Positions 38,738 to 47,567 of a stretch of DNA of 64,000 nucleotides are shown here, piece after piece. Within the stretch, counting starts at the first letter, position 1. Every line of letters starts with the position of its first letter. The stretch is from Borreliella japonica (GTDB taxonomy: Bacteria > Spirochaetota > Spirochaetia > Borreliales > Borreliaceae), in NCBI RefSeq assembly GCF_900099615.1, contig NZ_FMTE01000004.1:124001-188000 (forward strand), given 5' to 3'. A model generated the notes under the pieces. The model searched no databases and was not told where the DNA came from. It was given only the letters and a program-made list of their open reading frames with translations. The position numbers and the translations under genes are program-made.

Positions 38738-38779
38738 TGTAATATAAAATTCTTTTATGTAAAAGAATTTTATATTACA
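38738..38779. terminator. 19-bp perfect hairpin between secG and ung
   Basis: TGTAATATAAAATTCTTTT (38738-38756), loop ATGT, and an exact complement (38761-38779). It sits in the 108-bp gap between convergent secG and ung. The stem is almost all A/T and no long T tract follows, so it may act as a bidirectional terminator or 3'-end protector. Confidence 0.65.
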
Positions 38780-38803
38780 ACTATTATATTGAATTTATCA
38801 ATT

Positions 38804-39475
38804 TTATTGAAAGTTTATTTCATCTTTATTGTGTTTTTTCAAATAGTTTAAAGCATTGCTAAAATGGTTCGATCCCAAAAATCCATTGTTTGCTGAATAT
38901 GGAGATGGGTGACTTGTTTCAAGGATTAGATGCTTTGATGGGTCAATTAGTTTTTTTTTACTTCTTGCTAAATTGCCCCAAAGCATAAATACAATATTTT
39001 TCAAATTTTTGGAAATTATTTTTATTACTTCATCTGTGAAAATTTCCCACCCAATAGCTTTGTGAGAAGAAGGTTTTCCTTCTTCGACAGTTAAGATTGT
39101 ATTTATTAGAAATACACCTTGAATTGCCCATCTTTTTAAATCCCCATTTGGGATGGTTTTTATTTTTAAACTTCTTTCTATTTCTTTAAATATGTTTTGC
39201 AAGGAAGGCGGAATTTTTATTTCTGAATCTACAGAAAAAGCAAGTCCATTTGCTTGATTTTTTCCATGATATGGATCTTGTCCAATTATTACCACTTTTA
39301 TGTCTTTAAATGGTAAAGAATTAAAAGCATTAAATATAAGTTTTGGAGGAGGAAATATTTTTCCTACTTTTGTTTTATATTCATGTTTTATAAATTCCAC
39401 AAGCTTTTTAAAGTATTCTTTGTTAAATTCATTTTTTAAAACCTCTTTCCAAGATTCTTCAATTTTTACTTTCAT
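38804..39475 (-). CDS. ung: Uracil-DNA glycosylase (family 1)
   Basis: Removes uracil from DNA at the start of base excision repair. The water-activating motif GQDPYHG, the uracil-binding segment ANGLAFSV and the leucine-loop motif HPSPYSA with GFLGSNHFS are intact. The 223-residue length is typical. It is read toward secG and separated from it by a long hairpin. The gene upstream on the same strand is 186 bp away. Confidence 0.97.
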   Translation of the reverse strand: MKVKIEESWKEVLKNEFNKEYFKKLVEFIKHEYKTKVGKIFPPPKLIFNAFNSLPFKDIKVVIIGQDPYHGKNQANGLAFSVDSEIKIPPSLQNIFKEIERSLKIKTIPNGDLKRWAIQGVFLINTILTVEEGKPSSHKAIGWEIFTDEVIKIISKNLKNIVFMLWGNLARSKKKLIDPSKHLILETSHPSPYSANNGFLGSNHFSNALNYLKKHNKDEINFQ

Positions 39476-39660
39476 TTTTGTATTATATAAAAAATAGTTG
39501 GTAATTTGAAATACATTAAAGGACGACTTTACTATTTTTAAAATTTGATTTTTATTATGTATTGATTACTTGTTGAATGAAGTTGAGAAATTAAATTTGA
39601 TATTAAAACATGCAGACAGGTTGTTAAAAATTATCAATTTATTAAAAATTTTATTAATTC

Positions 39661-40371
39661 TTAAACCTCTCTTATTTTTTTCCAGGAATTTAAAAACAGA
39701 TAAAAAAATGTATCGATTGTAATTATTGTTAATGTAATAATTAAGGAACCTTTTGTAAGTTGGATATTTTTTGTTTCGGGGTAGAATTTTAATATTGTAT
39801 TTACTGATATTGAAACTAGTGAATTAGCTAAGTATCCAGAAATTAGTCTTGATAGAGGATGAATTATCCATAAAGATTTCATTTTTATTTGTTTAAAATA
39901 ATCATATAGTAAGATGTTTATATATTGGGACAGAAAAAACACATACGTTCCAATTAATATTGTTAAAATGTATGTGAAGTTATTGAACAATATTTTAAAA
40001 TGAATGTCTGAGGTGTCTAATTTATTATGATTGAATGCTGTCATAAAATTAATCATAATTGTAAAAGTTATGTTTAACAAAAGACCCAATATTACGGAGT
40101 TTATTGCGTCTTTTTTGCTGTATTTCTCTACCATTAGGTTTAAAGAGAATAATGCCGATAAAAAAGTAATACCTGACAAATTTAAGAATATTTCAAATGT
40201 TCTTAAATTGCTTAGTATTATAATATTTGATATTGTTGAAACAATTGCATTGAAACATAAAAGACCAGACTTTCCAAAAAATCGATAAAGAATTCCCAAT
40301 GTTATATATGTAAAGAGAAACACTCCCATCCACAAGCTTAAATCAAACATATCGTTATTCATAGCATTCAA
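39661..40371 (-). CDS. VUT/YhhQ-like membrane protein, divergent paralogue
   Basis: The 236-residue protein has about six hydrophobic helices. It resembles the YhhQ (queuosine-precursor transporter, VUT) protein in the next gene in layout and in several blocks: FGKSGLL at the second helix, ISNIIILSNLRTFEIFLNLSG where YhhQ has ANIQVLKQITIFG, and EKYSKKDAINSVILG where YhhQ has EFYGKKTSKKSVYIG. It is more divergent than its neighbour and its substrate is not predictable. The 3' end overlaps a possible plus-strand gene remnant. Confidence 0.7.
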   Translation of the reverse strand: MNAMNNDMFDLSLWMGVFLFTYITLGILYRFFGKSGLLCFNAIVSTISNIIILSNLRTFEIFLNLSGITFLSALFSLNLMVEKYSKKDAINSVILGLLLNITFTIMINFMTAFNHNKLDTSDIHFKILFNNFTYILTILIGTYVFFLSQYINILLYDYFKQIKMKSLWIIHPLSRLISGYLANSLVSISVNTILKFYPETKNIQLTKGSLIITLTIITIDTFFYLFLNSWKKIREV

Positions 40372-40426
40372 TTATACCCGATTAATTATTTTAGATAAAG
40401 GTTTTTATTTATACAAATTAATTTTT

Positions 40427-41101
40427 TTATTTTTGAAGTTTTATATATTTTGCAAAATATATAAAAGGTGTTCCCAAAATTCCTGCCAAACCTTTAATTA
40501 GATATGTGGAAATTACTATGTCCAGAAAAGCTTGCTTTGGAAATACTTCAAAATAGGTTGCTATGCTTACAAAAATTATTGTATCTATTAAGCTACTTAT
40601 TAGTGTTGATCCATTGGTTCTAAAAAATAAAAATTTAGGAAATTTTTTTTTAATAAGCTGATATAGGTATACATCATTTAATTGGGATACTAGGTATGCA
40701 ACAAGAGAGGCTAATAGTAAAGCTGGTATTGAAGAGAAAATGTTTTCCAGGCTTTTAAAGTTTTCTTGAGTTCTGTTTGATATAAAGTGAATTTGTGCAT
40801 TTGTTAATACTGCAAATACAATGAAGCTGATAAACCCAATATAAACGGATTTTTTTGAAGTTTTTTTTCCATAAAATTCTGAGAGAATATCTGTTGCAAT
40901 ATATGACGATGCATAAATAATGTTGCCCAATGTAGCATTAATTCCGAATATTGTAATTTGTTTTAAAACTTGAATGTTTGCTATAATAATTGCTACTGCA
41001 ATCCATGCAAATAATCCGTTTTTTTTAAAAAAAAGGAATATAATGATTAAAAATGAATAAGTAGTAATTAGCATGGCAAACCATAAAATCTCATTAAACA
41101 T
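40427..41101 (-). CDS. YhhQ-family (VUT) transporter, likely queuosine precursor uptake
   Basis: The 224-residue polytopic membrane protein fits the YhhQ/VUT family. NIQVLKQITIFGINATLGNI and TDILSEFYGKKTSKKSVYIGF match the characteristic blocks. In E. coli YhhQ imports the queuosine precursors preQ0 and preQ1. Borrelia lacks the long pathway that makes preQ1, so uptake would be needed if its tRNAs carry queuosine; that is inference. It stands 55 bp upstream of its paralogue on the same strand, back to back with the tmRNA gene. Confidence 0.85.
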   Translation of the reverse strand: MFNEILWFAMLITTYSFLIIIFLFFKKNGLFAWIAVAIIIANIQVLKQITIFGINATLGNIIYASSYIATDILSEFYGKKTSKKSVYIGFISFIVFAVLTNAQIHFISNRTQENFKSLENIFSSIPALLLASLVAYLVSQLNDVYLYQLIKKKFPKFLFFRTNGSTLISSLIDTIIFVSIATYFEVFPKQAFLDIVISTYLIKGLAGILGTPFIYFAKYIKLQK

Positions 41102-41172
41102 AAAATTCTCTTTTAGTAACGTTAGATTTACTATTATAAAATTTTATTTTGGTTTTTGCAAATAAGATAGCA

Positions 41173-41201
41173 TTGTTATTTTCTTAAAATTATGGTAAAA
41201 T
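41173..41201 (+). promoter_or_regulatory. Promoter of the tmRNA gene
   Basis: TTGTTA (41173-41178) and TAAAAT (41196-41201) are separated by 17 bp. The expected start near 41208 lies about 7 nt before the mature tmRNA 5' end at 41215. Confidence 0.7.
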
Positions 41202-41214
41202 AGTATTTACATGA

Positions 41215-41573
41215 GGGGATGTTTTGGATTTGACTGAAAATGCTAATATTGTAAGTTGCAGGCAGAGGGAATCTCTTAAAACTTCTAAAATAAATGCAAA
41301 AAATAATAACTTTACAAGCTCAAACCTTGTAATGGCTGCTTAAGTTAGCAGGGAGTTTTGTTGAATTTGGCTTTGAGATTCACTTATACTCTTTTCGACA
41401 TCGAAGCTTGCTTAAAAATATTTTCAAGTTGATTTTTAGGGACTTTTGTACTTGAGAGCAATTTGGCGGTTTGCTAGTATTTCCAAACCATATTGCTTAA
41501 TAAAATGCTAGATAAGCTTGTAGAAGCTTATAGTATTGTTTTTAGGACGCGGGTTCAATTCCCGCCATCTCCA
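41215..41573 (+). ncRNA. ssrA: Transfer-messenger RNA (tmRNA)
   Basis: tmRNA frees stalled ribosomes and adds a degradation tag. The acceptor arms GGGGATG (41215-41221) and CATCTCC (41566-41572) pair, followed by the discriminator A at 41573. The T arm GCGGG-TTCAATT-CCCGC spans 41549-41565. The tag reading frame runs from GCA at 41296 to TAA at 41341-41343 and encodes AKNNNFTSSNLVMAA. CCA is not encoded. Its protein partner smpB is at 56.8-57.25 kb. No hairpin terminator is visible before the convergent tRNA gene. Confidence 0.97.
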
Positions 41574-41627
41574 TTTGCTTTATGTGTTTATTTATCTAAA
41601 TTTAAAGGATGTGTAATTATTATTTAA

Positions 41628-41699
41628 AGCGTCCTATCGGAATCGAACCGACATCATTAGCTTGGAAGGCTAAGGTAATAGCCATTATACGAAGGACGC
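41628..41699 (-). tRNA. tRNA-Gly (anticodon TCC)
   Basis: The 72-nt cloverleaf is read on the minus strand. The acceptor stem GCGTCCT pairs with AGGACGC. The anticodon arm is TTAGC-CTTCCAA-GCTAA with anticodon TCC. The T arm contains GGTTCGATTCC. The discriminator is T, usual for bacterial tRNA-Gly. CCA is not encoded. It converges on tmRNA 54 bp away and has its own strong promoter. Confidence 0.97.
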
Positions 41700-41713
41700 A
41701 AGACAATACTTTA

Positions 41714-41742
41714 CTTATATAAAAAAAATCAATTTATGTCAA
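41714..41742 (-). promoter_or_regulatory. Strong promoter of tRNA-Gly
   Basis: On the minus strand a perfect TTGACA (41742-41737) and TATAAG (41719-41714) are separated by 17 bp. The expected start near 41707 lies about 8 nt before the tRNA 5' end. Confidence 0.75.
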
Positions 41743-41850
41743 TAAGATTTATTGTAATGTTTATTTTTAGCTAGTATTTTTTTTTTTAAATAAGTACAAT
41801 TAATTTAACTTAAATGTAGTCAAGTGCAAAAACTTGTGTGGAGGAAATTG

Positions 41851-42219
41851 ATGGGAGAGAGAGGGGAAGTATTCTCTGAGAAACTATTTACAGAGTCTGA
41901 GAGAACTTATTTTTTTAATGTCAAAGAAAATAGAAAAGGGGATTATTTTTTAAATATTGTAGAGAGCAAAAGAAGTCCAAGTGGAGATTTTGAAAGACAT
42001 TCTATTTTTGTATATGAAGAAAATATAAGTGAGTTTGAATCCAATTTGCTTAAGGCAATAGCAGTTATTAAGCAGAAAGTGTCTACAGGATCTGTTAGCT
42101 CTTCTGCGAGGCATAATAAAGGGTATGGTGAATATGGAGAGAGATCTAAATTAGACGATTCTAAATTTCAGAAGAAATCTCATTTATCAGGTGGGCGATT
42201 TAAAAAGAAGGATTATTAA
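41851..42219 (+). CDS. bpuR: PUR-domain nucleic-acid-binding protein BpuR
   Basis: This is the Borrelia PUR-domain protein, a small DNA- and RNA-binding regulator described in B. burgdorferi as affecting erp and other genes. The PUR-type core covers residues ~1-75 ([40 protein letters not shown]). A lysine- and glycine-rich tail follows and may add RNA affinity. The start ATG at 41851 is chosen because GGAGG stands 6 nt upstream; an in-frame GTG at 41824 has no such site. It has 122 residues. The convergent neighbour is rnhB. Confidence 0.9.
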   Translation: MGERGEVFSEKLFTESERTYFFNVKENRKGDYFLNIVESKRSPSGDFERHSIFVYEENISEFESNLLKAIAVIKQKVSTGSVSSSARHNKGYGEYGERSKLDDSKFQKKSHLSGGRFKKKDY

Positions 42220-42241
42220 AAGGATTATTAATTTTTATTTT

Positions 42242-42787
42242 TTAAATTAGTTTAAAATTTTTTCTATGAAGGCTTAAAACCCCATATTTTTTTATTGCAT
42301 TTTTATGTTCTTTTGTGGGGTATCCTTTATTTTTTTTGAGTAAATATAATGGATAAATTTTATCATATTCATCCATCAGTTTATCTCTTTTAACTTTAGC
42401 AATAATTGAAGCAGCTTTTATTTCGTCTATTATTGAATCCCCTCTAATTATTGCTTTAACAGTTTTTGCTGTTATTTTTGGAATAAATTTGCCATCTACA
42501 AATACTAAGCTGCAATTTAATTTTAGATTTTCGTATGCAGTTTGCATTGCAAGAAGAGATGCGTTGTGAATATTTATTTTTTCTATTGTTATGTTTGAAA
42601 TTTCAGCGAATGCATAATATGAGTTTTCAAGTATTAATGAGGATAGATATTCCCTTTTTTCTTTTTTTAGTTTTTTAGAATCATCCAATTCTTTTATAAA
42701 GTTAGGTTTTTTTTTGAAAACTACAGCAGCACTTAGAATGGGTCCAAAAATACAGCCTCTTCCAACTTCATCTATTCCGCAAATCAT
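42242..42787 (-). CDS. rnhB: Ribonuclease HII
   Basis: Cuts the RNA strand of RNA-DNA hybrids and single ribonucleotides in DNA. Motif I, CGIDEVGRGCIFGP, contains the first catalytic Asp and Glu; a third acidic residue is in LVFVDGKF and the fourth in AASIIAKVKRDKLMDE. Length (181 residues) is typical of compact HII enzymes. It converges on bpuR with a 22-bp gap and is back to back with smc. Confidence 0.96.
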   Translation of the reverse strand: MICGIDEVGRGCIFGPILSAAVVFKKKPNFIKELDDSKKLKKEKREYLSSLILENSYYAFAEISNITIEKINIHNASLLAMQTAYENLKLNCSLVFVDGKFIPKITAKTVKAIIRGDSIIDEIKAASIIAKVKRDKLMDEYDKIYPLYLLKKNKGYPTKEHKNAIKKYGVLSLHRKNFKLI

Positions 42788-42879
42788 AATTGGCCTTTTT
42801 ATAAAAATATTTTTATTTATTATAATATGAAATTGTAGATTTATAAGTAATTGGTTTTTAATTTTAATTGGGAGTTAGT

Positions 42880-45327
42880 TTGGTTTTAAAAAAAATAGCA
42901 CTCTTAGGATTTAAATCTTTTTTAAATAGACAAGAGTTTGAAATAGGTGAAAATTTAAGTTTTATTGTTGGTCCTAACGGATGTGGAAAGAGCAATCTTA
43001 TTGATGCTGTGCGTTTTTGTATGGGGGAAGATAATTTAAAATTTTTAAGAGTTGAAGATATTTCTGATTTAATTTCTGTTTCAAAATTAGGAAAATCAAA
43101 TTTTGCAGAAATAACTCTTTTTTTTAGTAACATTAACGGTGAAAAATCGACTTTGAATGGATTTGGAGAAAATTTTTATATTCGCAGGCGTCTTTATAAG
43201 GATGGCTCAAGTGAATACTATTTTAATAATAAAATTTTAAATTTTCAAGATTATAATAGACTTTTGAACAGGTTTCATTTTAAAAGATCGCCTTATATGT
43301 TTATAACCCAAGGTAAGGTTGAAGACATTTCTTTAGGGAGAAATGTAAATCTTAAATCTTTAATTGAACAGGCAAGTGGAATAGATGTTTTAAAAATTGA
43401 AGAAGAAGAGGCCTTGAAAAATTTTAAGCAATCTAATCAAAATTTATTATCTTTGTTAGCCTTGCAAGAAAGTTTAAAGCAAAAGTACGATAACATAAAA
43501 AATGTTTACCTTTTGAGAAAAAAACATCAAGATTCAGTTCAAAAATTAGAAGCTTTGGAAAAAACAATAACATTAAAAAAGCTTTTCAATATTAATTTTG
43601 ATATTAATGTCTTAAAAAATGAATTAAATTTAGACGATTTGAGTAAATTTTTGTCTTCTAGTTTTAAGGAAAAGTTAGAATTTTATTCATTTAGAGAAAA
43701 AAATATTGCGAATAATATTCAAGCATTAGAAAAAGATCTTGAGTTTATGAAATCTAAAATTCTTGGACTAGAGATTAAGATTCAAAAATTAGAGCAAGAA
43801 AAGACTGTAAAGATGAATTTGGAAGATAAGTTTGTCAAGAGTAAATCTAAGTTTGAGGAGAAAAAAAAATCTATAAATAACGATTTATATCAATTAAATA
43901 GTTTGCTTAAAGAAAATAAAAAAGAATTTTTTTCTTTAAGTGACGAAATTAATAAATATACTAAAAGTTTTTTTGAACTTGTTGATTTAATTTTATCTGT
44001 GTTAAAGAGTGCTAAATCAGAAGAGTTTGTTTTGTTAAAAGAGAATATATTAGATTCTCTTAAACTTTTTGAAGAATCATTAAGTATAAAGTATATTAAA
44101 GAGATTAGAGTAAATTTAATCAAGTATATAAGCAAAGATGATAATCTTTTGGCTTTATTGAAGGATAAAATTGAGCCTGTTTTTGATCAAAATGTTAATT
44201 TGAAAAAATTCTTGCTTGAAAAAAATGCTTTAAAAGCAAATATTGCTAAGGAGATAACAAATATCGAGAGATTAATCGAAGAAAAGACACTCAAATTAAA
44301 TGATGTATTAGGCGAGCTTGAGTATATAGAGCTTTCTAAATTTAAAAATTTGGACGAAATTAAACTCATAGATAGTAATTTAGAATTTTTATTTGAATCT
44401 AAGAATAGTCTTGATGAAGAGCTTAAAAATTTGTGTTTAAAGCTTGAAGGTTTAAATTTAGAAAAGAGCGATATTCAGCTTAATTTAAGCAATCTTATTG
44501 GTGCTTCAAAATCTAACAATGAGTCTTTTAAGGAGAAAGATTTGAGCTCTTTAGTTTTTTTTAATGATTTTAAAAAAACTAAATATTATGAATATATAAA
44601 AAAACAGACAGAGTACGAATTTCTTTTGAACTCTAATATGAGTATTAAGAATGAAATAGAAAATTTTAATATTTCTAATAAGATGTCTGATAAATTTGAA
44701 TTAGAAGGAGATCTTGTAGCCAGGGATTTATTACGAAAAGAAATAGATGCAATCAATCTGGGCGATTATGTATTTTTCAATATTGATAAAGAATTTGATG
44801 AAACTAAGGATCGTTTTGAAAAAGTAAGTTTACAGGTGGAAGATTTAAAGCTTTCAAAATATTCATTACAAAAGCTTCAAAAAAAAATAAAAAATGAGAT
44901 TTATAAAAAATTTAGAGAATCATTTGATGAGATTAATAAAAATTTTTCTTACTTTTTTAAAAAAATTTTCAAAGGAACCGCCATTCTTTTTTACAATGAA
45001 AATACTGATAATGTTGAGATTAGAATAAATTTTTCAAACAAATTTGTCAAAAACAATAATATGCTTTCAGGAGGTGAGAGTACTTTGGTTAGTATGGCTT
45101 TTGTATTTGCACTTTATTATTATTCTCCCGCTTGTTTTTGTATGCTTGATGAAATAGATGCGGCTCTTGATTTTGAAAATAGTAAAAAACTTTCTTTGCT
45201 ATTAAAAGAATTGGGAAAAAAAATTCAACTTTTAGTAATAACCCATAATGCATATGTTTCTGAGGGTGGTGAAAATTTGATAGGTATTACACTTGATAAT
45301 GGTGAAAGCAAGGTGTTTAATATATAA
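42880..45327 (+). CDS. smc: SMC-type chromosome condensation ATPase, unusually short
   Basis: SMC proteins organise and segregate chromosomes. The N-terminal head shows KIALLGFKSF, Walker A GPNGCGKSN and QGKVEDISL. The C-terminal head has the signature LSGGESTLVSMAF and Walker B CMLDEIDAALD. Between them are ~560 residues of coiled coil. With TTG at 42880 (5 nt after GGGAG) the protein has 815 residues, against the usual 1150-1200. I see no clear glycine-rich hinge domain in the middle. Both heads are complete, so it is not a broken gene. It starts a four-gene run ending with phoU. Confidence 0.92.
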   Translation: MVLKKIALLGFKSFLNRQEFEIGENLSFIVGPNGCGKSNLIDAVRFCMGEDNLKFLRVEDISDLISVSKLGKSNFAEITLFFSNINGEKSTLNGFGENFYIRRRLYKDGSSEYYFNNKILNFQDYNRLLNRFHFKRSPYMFITQGKVEDISLGRNVNLKSLIEQASGIDVLKIEEEEALKNFKQSNQNLLSLLALQESLKQKYDNIKNVYLLRKKHQDSVQKLEALEKTITLKKLFNINFDINVLKNELNLDDLSKFLSSSFKEKLEFYSFREKNIANNIQALEKDLEFMKSKILGLEIKIQKLEQEKTVKMNLEDKFVKSKSKFEEKKKSINNDLYQLNSLLKENKKEFFSLSDEINKYTKSFFELVDLILSVLKSAKSEEFVLLKENILDSLKLFEESLSIKYIKEIRVNLIKYISKDDNLLALLKDKIEPVFDQNVNLKKFLLEKNALKANIAKEITNIERLIEEKTLKLNDVLGELEYIELSKFKNLDEIKLIDSNLEFLFESKNSLDEELKNLCLKLEGLNLEKSDIQLNLSNLIGASKSNNESFKEKDLSSLVFFNDFKKTKYYEYIKKQTEYEFLLNSNMSIKNEIENFNISNKMSDKFELEGDLVARDLLRKEIDAINLGDYVFFNIDKEFDETKDRFEKVSLQVEDLKLSKYSLQKLQKKIKNEIYKKFRESFDEINKNFSYFFKKIFKGTAILFYNENTDNVEIRINFSNKFVKNNNMLSGGESTLVSMAFVFALYYYSPACFCMLDEIDAALDFENSKKLSLLLKELGKKIQLLVITHNAYVSEGGENLIGITLDNGESKVFNI

Positions 45328-45352
45328 TTAAGTTAGATTTAAGGAAATTAAC

Positions 45353-45754
45353 ATGCAAGATGGAAGGTTTAGTTTTAGAAAATATTTTTTAATTTTAATA
45401 TTTTTGATTTTTATTGTTTCAGGCATTACTTATTTCTATTCAATACAAATGTTGGAGAAATCTCAAAGGTCTGTTGAAGACAATTTAGATGCTAAGGTTA
45501 AATTAGTTAATATGGAAGATTTTTATTTTGATTTAAATGAATGTCTGAATATGGATGATTTTTTTATTCCAAGACCTGATTATTTAAATGAAAATTTAAA
45601 TAAAGATTTGGTTGTTGATGGGTTAATTAAAAATAAGTTTCTTGATGAGTATTTTTTTAAAGATCTTTGGATTAAAAAGGAAAATTTATTTAACATTGAT
45701 ATTGAGAAGGAGAATGAAAAATTAATAGATAAGATTTTAGAAATTTCCAAATGA
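45353..45754 (+). CDS. Small single-span membrane protein of unknown function
   Basis: The 133-residue protein has a charged N-terminus, one membrane helix (YFLILIFLIFIVSGITYFY, ~11-30) and a ~100-residue acidic extracytoplasmic domain (LNECLNMDDFFIPRPDYLNE). I do not recognise a family. It starts 25 bp after smc and overlaps the next gene by 4 bp, so it is translated with that periplasmic protein. Confidence 0.75.
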   Translation: MQDGRFSFRKYFLILIFLIFIVSGITYFYSIQMLEKSQRSVEDNLDAKVKLVNMEDFYFDLNECLNMDDFFIPRPDYLNENLNKDLVVDGLIKNKFLDEYFFKDLWIKKENLFNIDIEKENEKLIDKILEISK

Positions 45755-46788
45755 TTAAAAAATATTTGATTTATATAAGTTTGCTCTTTGTTGTTTTTGA
45801 AGTTTGTCCTGAGCCATCTTTTATAAGTCAGGGCAATTCGTATGAGCTTGATTTTAGCAATAGAGAAGTAGATATTAATGTAAATACTAATTCAAAGTTT
45901 AATCTTTCTTTTAAGGATGAGTCTTGGATTTACATCAAAAGCAATGAAAATAGAGCTTTTATTAACCTAATTGGAGAATCTTATGAAAACGGGGCTGTTT
46001 TTGCTTTTCAAACTTTTAAAAAGGAGGGCAAAATTAAGTTGATTTTCAGTTACCAAAATGTTAAGGATTCGATTGAATTTAATAAAATAATTATCTTGAA
46101 AATTACAAAGAATTTTGAAGCTGAAATTTCAAATGGTGGTGATGGTTCTGACGAGGATAGGGATATTAGAAGTAACAATAATCTTGAACTTAGAAGGGAT
46201 GGTGTTAATAAGATAAGCTCTTTAGAGGTTATTGCCAGAGCTTTGAATTTATCTTACATAAATGATTACAAAGGAGCAATAGATTTGCTTAATAAGTATG
46301 ATTTTAATGATGATAAATATATTTTATTGAAGGCAGAAATTTATTATAAAAATAGGGATTATTTAAAATCTTATGAAAATTATTTGAAATTGAAGAGCAA
46401 ATGCTTTCAAAGCATTATTTTTGATCTAATTAAGCTTGGTATAGAATTAAATGTTAAAGAAGAGGTTTTAGAGGGTGCTAGATATTTAGTTGAAAAGAAT
46501 ATTGATTTTTCTGAGAGTATTTATCTTGACATCTTTGAATTTTTGGTAATGAGAGGAGAGTATGAGTTTGCTTTAAATTTTAGTTCTCTGTACTTTCCTA
46601 AGTATATTAATTCAAGTTTTTCAGATAAATATAGTTATTTTTTGGGAAAACTTTATGAATCTGAGAGCAAGCATAAAGATTTTTTAAAGGCTTTGCATTA
46701 CTATAAATTGGTTATTGATAATTACCCTTTTAGTGATTATTATGGTAGAGCTAAGATAGGGTATTTATTTTTAAAGCGGTTTTTTTAG
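45751..46788 (+). CDS. Exported TPR-like protein of unknown function
   Basis: A signal peptide (YLIYISLLFVVFEVCPEP) precedes a beta-rich segment (~25-125) and then helical tetratricopeptide-like repeats (~155-345), such as YINDYKGAIDLLNKYDFNDD and ALHYYKLVIDNYPFSDYYGR. The last repeat resembles outer-membrane lipoproteins and YbgF/BamD-type helices, but the lipobox is not convincing. It overlaps the preceding gene by 4 bp and stands 10 bp before phoU. Function unknown. Confidence 0.75.
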   Translation: MIKKYLIYISLLFVVFEVCPEPSFISQGNSYELDFSNREVDINVNTNSKFNLSFKDESWIYIKSNENRAFINLIGESYENGAVFAFQTFKKEGKIKLIFSYQNVKDSIEFNKIIILKITKNFEAEISNGGDGSDEDRDIRSNNNLELRRDGVNKISSLEVIARALNLSYINDYKGAIDLLNKYDFNDDKYILLKAEIYYKNRDYLKSYENYLKLKSKCFQSIIFDLIKLGIELNVKEEVLEGARYLVEKNIDFSESIYLDIFEFLVMRGEYEFALNFSSLYFPKYINSSFSDKYSYFLGKLYESESKHKDFLKALHYYKLVIDNYPFSDYYGRAKIGYLFLKRFF

Positions 46789-46798
46789 GAGATGTGAC

Positions 46799-47470
46799 AT
46801 GATACGGAGAAGGCTTACTAAACAACTTGAAATAATAAAAGATTATCTTTGGGACATGAAAGAATGTGTGCTTAAGATTATAGATGACTCTTTGATAGCC
46901 TTAGAATCTAAAGATAAAAGTTTAGCTAAAAAAATAATTAATGAGGATGAAAAAATAATAGATGATTATCAATACGATATTGAGGATTTGTGCGGAAGAA
47001 TAATTGCTACCGAACATCCTGTTGCTACAGAACTTAGAGAAATTTTAGCAATTATTAAAATAATAAGTTCTCTTGAAAGGATTGCAGATCATGCTACTAA
47101 GATTGTAAGAGTTGTTCTTCTTCTCGAATCAGATTTAGATGATTTTGATTTTCTTAATCTATATTTTAAACCTTTAAGAGAAATGGCGGATACAGCTAAA
47201 GAGATGTTGTCTGATATTTTTGATGCATATTTTGATGGAGATTTTACTAAAATATTAAAGATAGTTAAGTATGATAATATAATAGATAAATTATTTTCAA
47301 AGCAAAAAAGTATTGTTATTGATGCAATGAAAAAAAATCCTGAAAATTTGGATTATCTTTTAAATATATTATTTTTGAATTCTTTTTTAGAAAGAGTGGG
47401 CGATCATGTAGCAACAATTGGTGAATTGCTTTATTTTATTAGAATAGGTGAGAAAGTAAACTTAACTTAG
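46799..47470 (+). CDS. phoU: PhoU-like phosphate-signalling protein
   Basis: The 223-residue helical protein has the two PhoU bundles, each with the metal-binding pattern: ELREILAIIKIISSLERIAD in the first and LNILFLNSFLERVGDHVATI in the second. PhoU proteins dampen phosphate uptake and PhoR signalling. No Pst transporter or PhoR/PhoB gene is in this window, so the partner is not clear. GGAG 8 nt before the ATG serves as ribosome site. Confidence 0.92.
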   Translation: MIRRRLTKQLEIIKDYLWDMKECVLKIIDDSLIALESKDKSLAKKIINEDEKIIDDYQYDIEDLCGRIIATEHPVATELREILAIIKIISSLERIADHATKIVRVVLLLESDLDDFDFLNLYFKPLREMADTAKEMLSDIFDAYFDGDFTKILKIVKYDNIIDKLFSKQKSIVIDAMKKNPENLDYLLNILFLNSFLERVGDHVATIGELLYFIRIGEKVNLT

Positions 47471-47523
47471 CGGTATTATTTTAGCTTTTTAAGCTAAGTA
47501 AATTTTATATTATAAAAAATTTA

Positions 47524-47567
47524 TTATAAAAAGAATTAATGATTATTGTCATTAATTCTTTTTATAA
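47524..47567. terminator. 19-bp perfect hairpin between phoU and cheR
   Basis: TTATAAAAAGAATTAATGA (47524-47542), loop TTATTG, then the exact complement (47549-47567) containing a T5 run. It ends the phoU run and overlaps the last codons of convergent cheR, so it probably acts in both directions. Confidence 0.8.
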
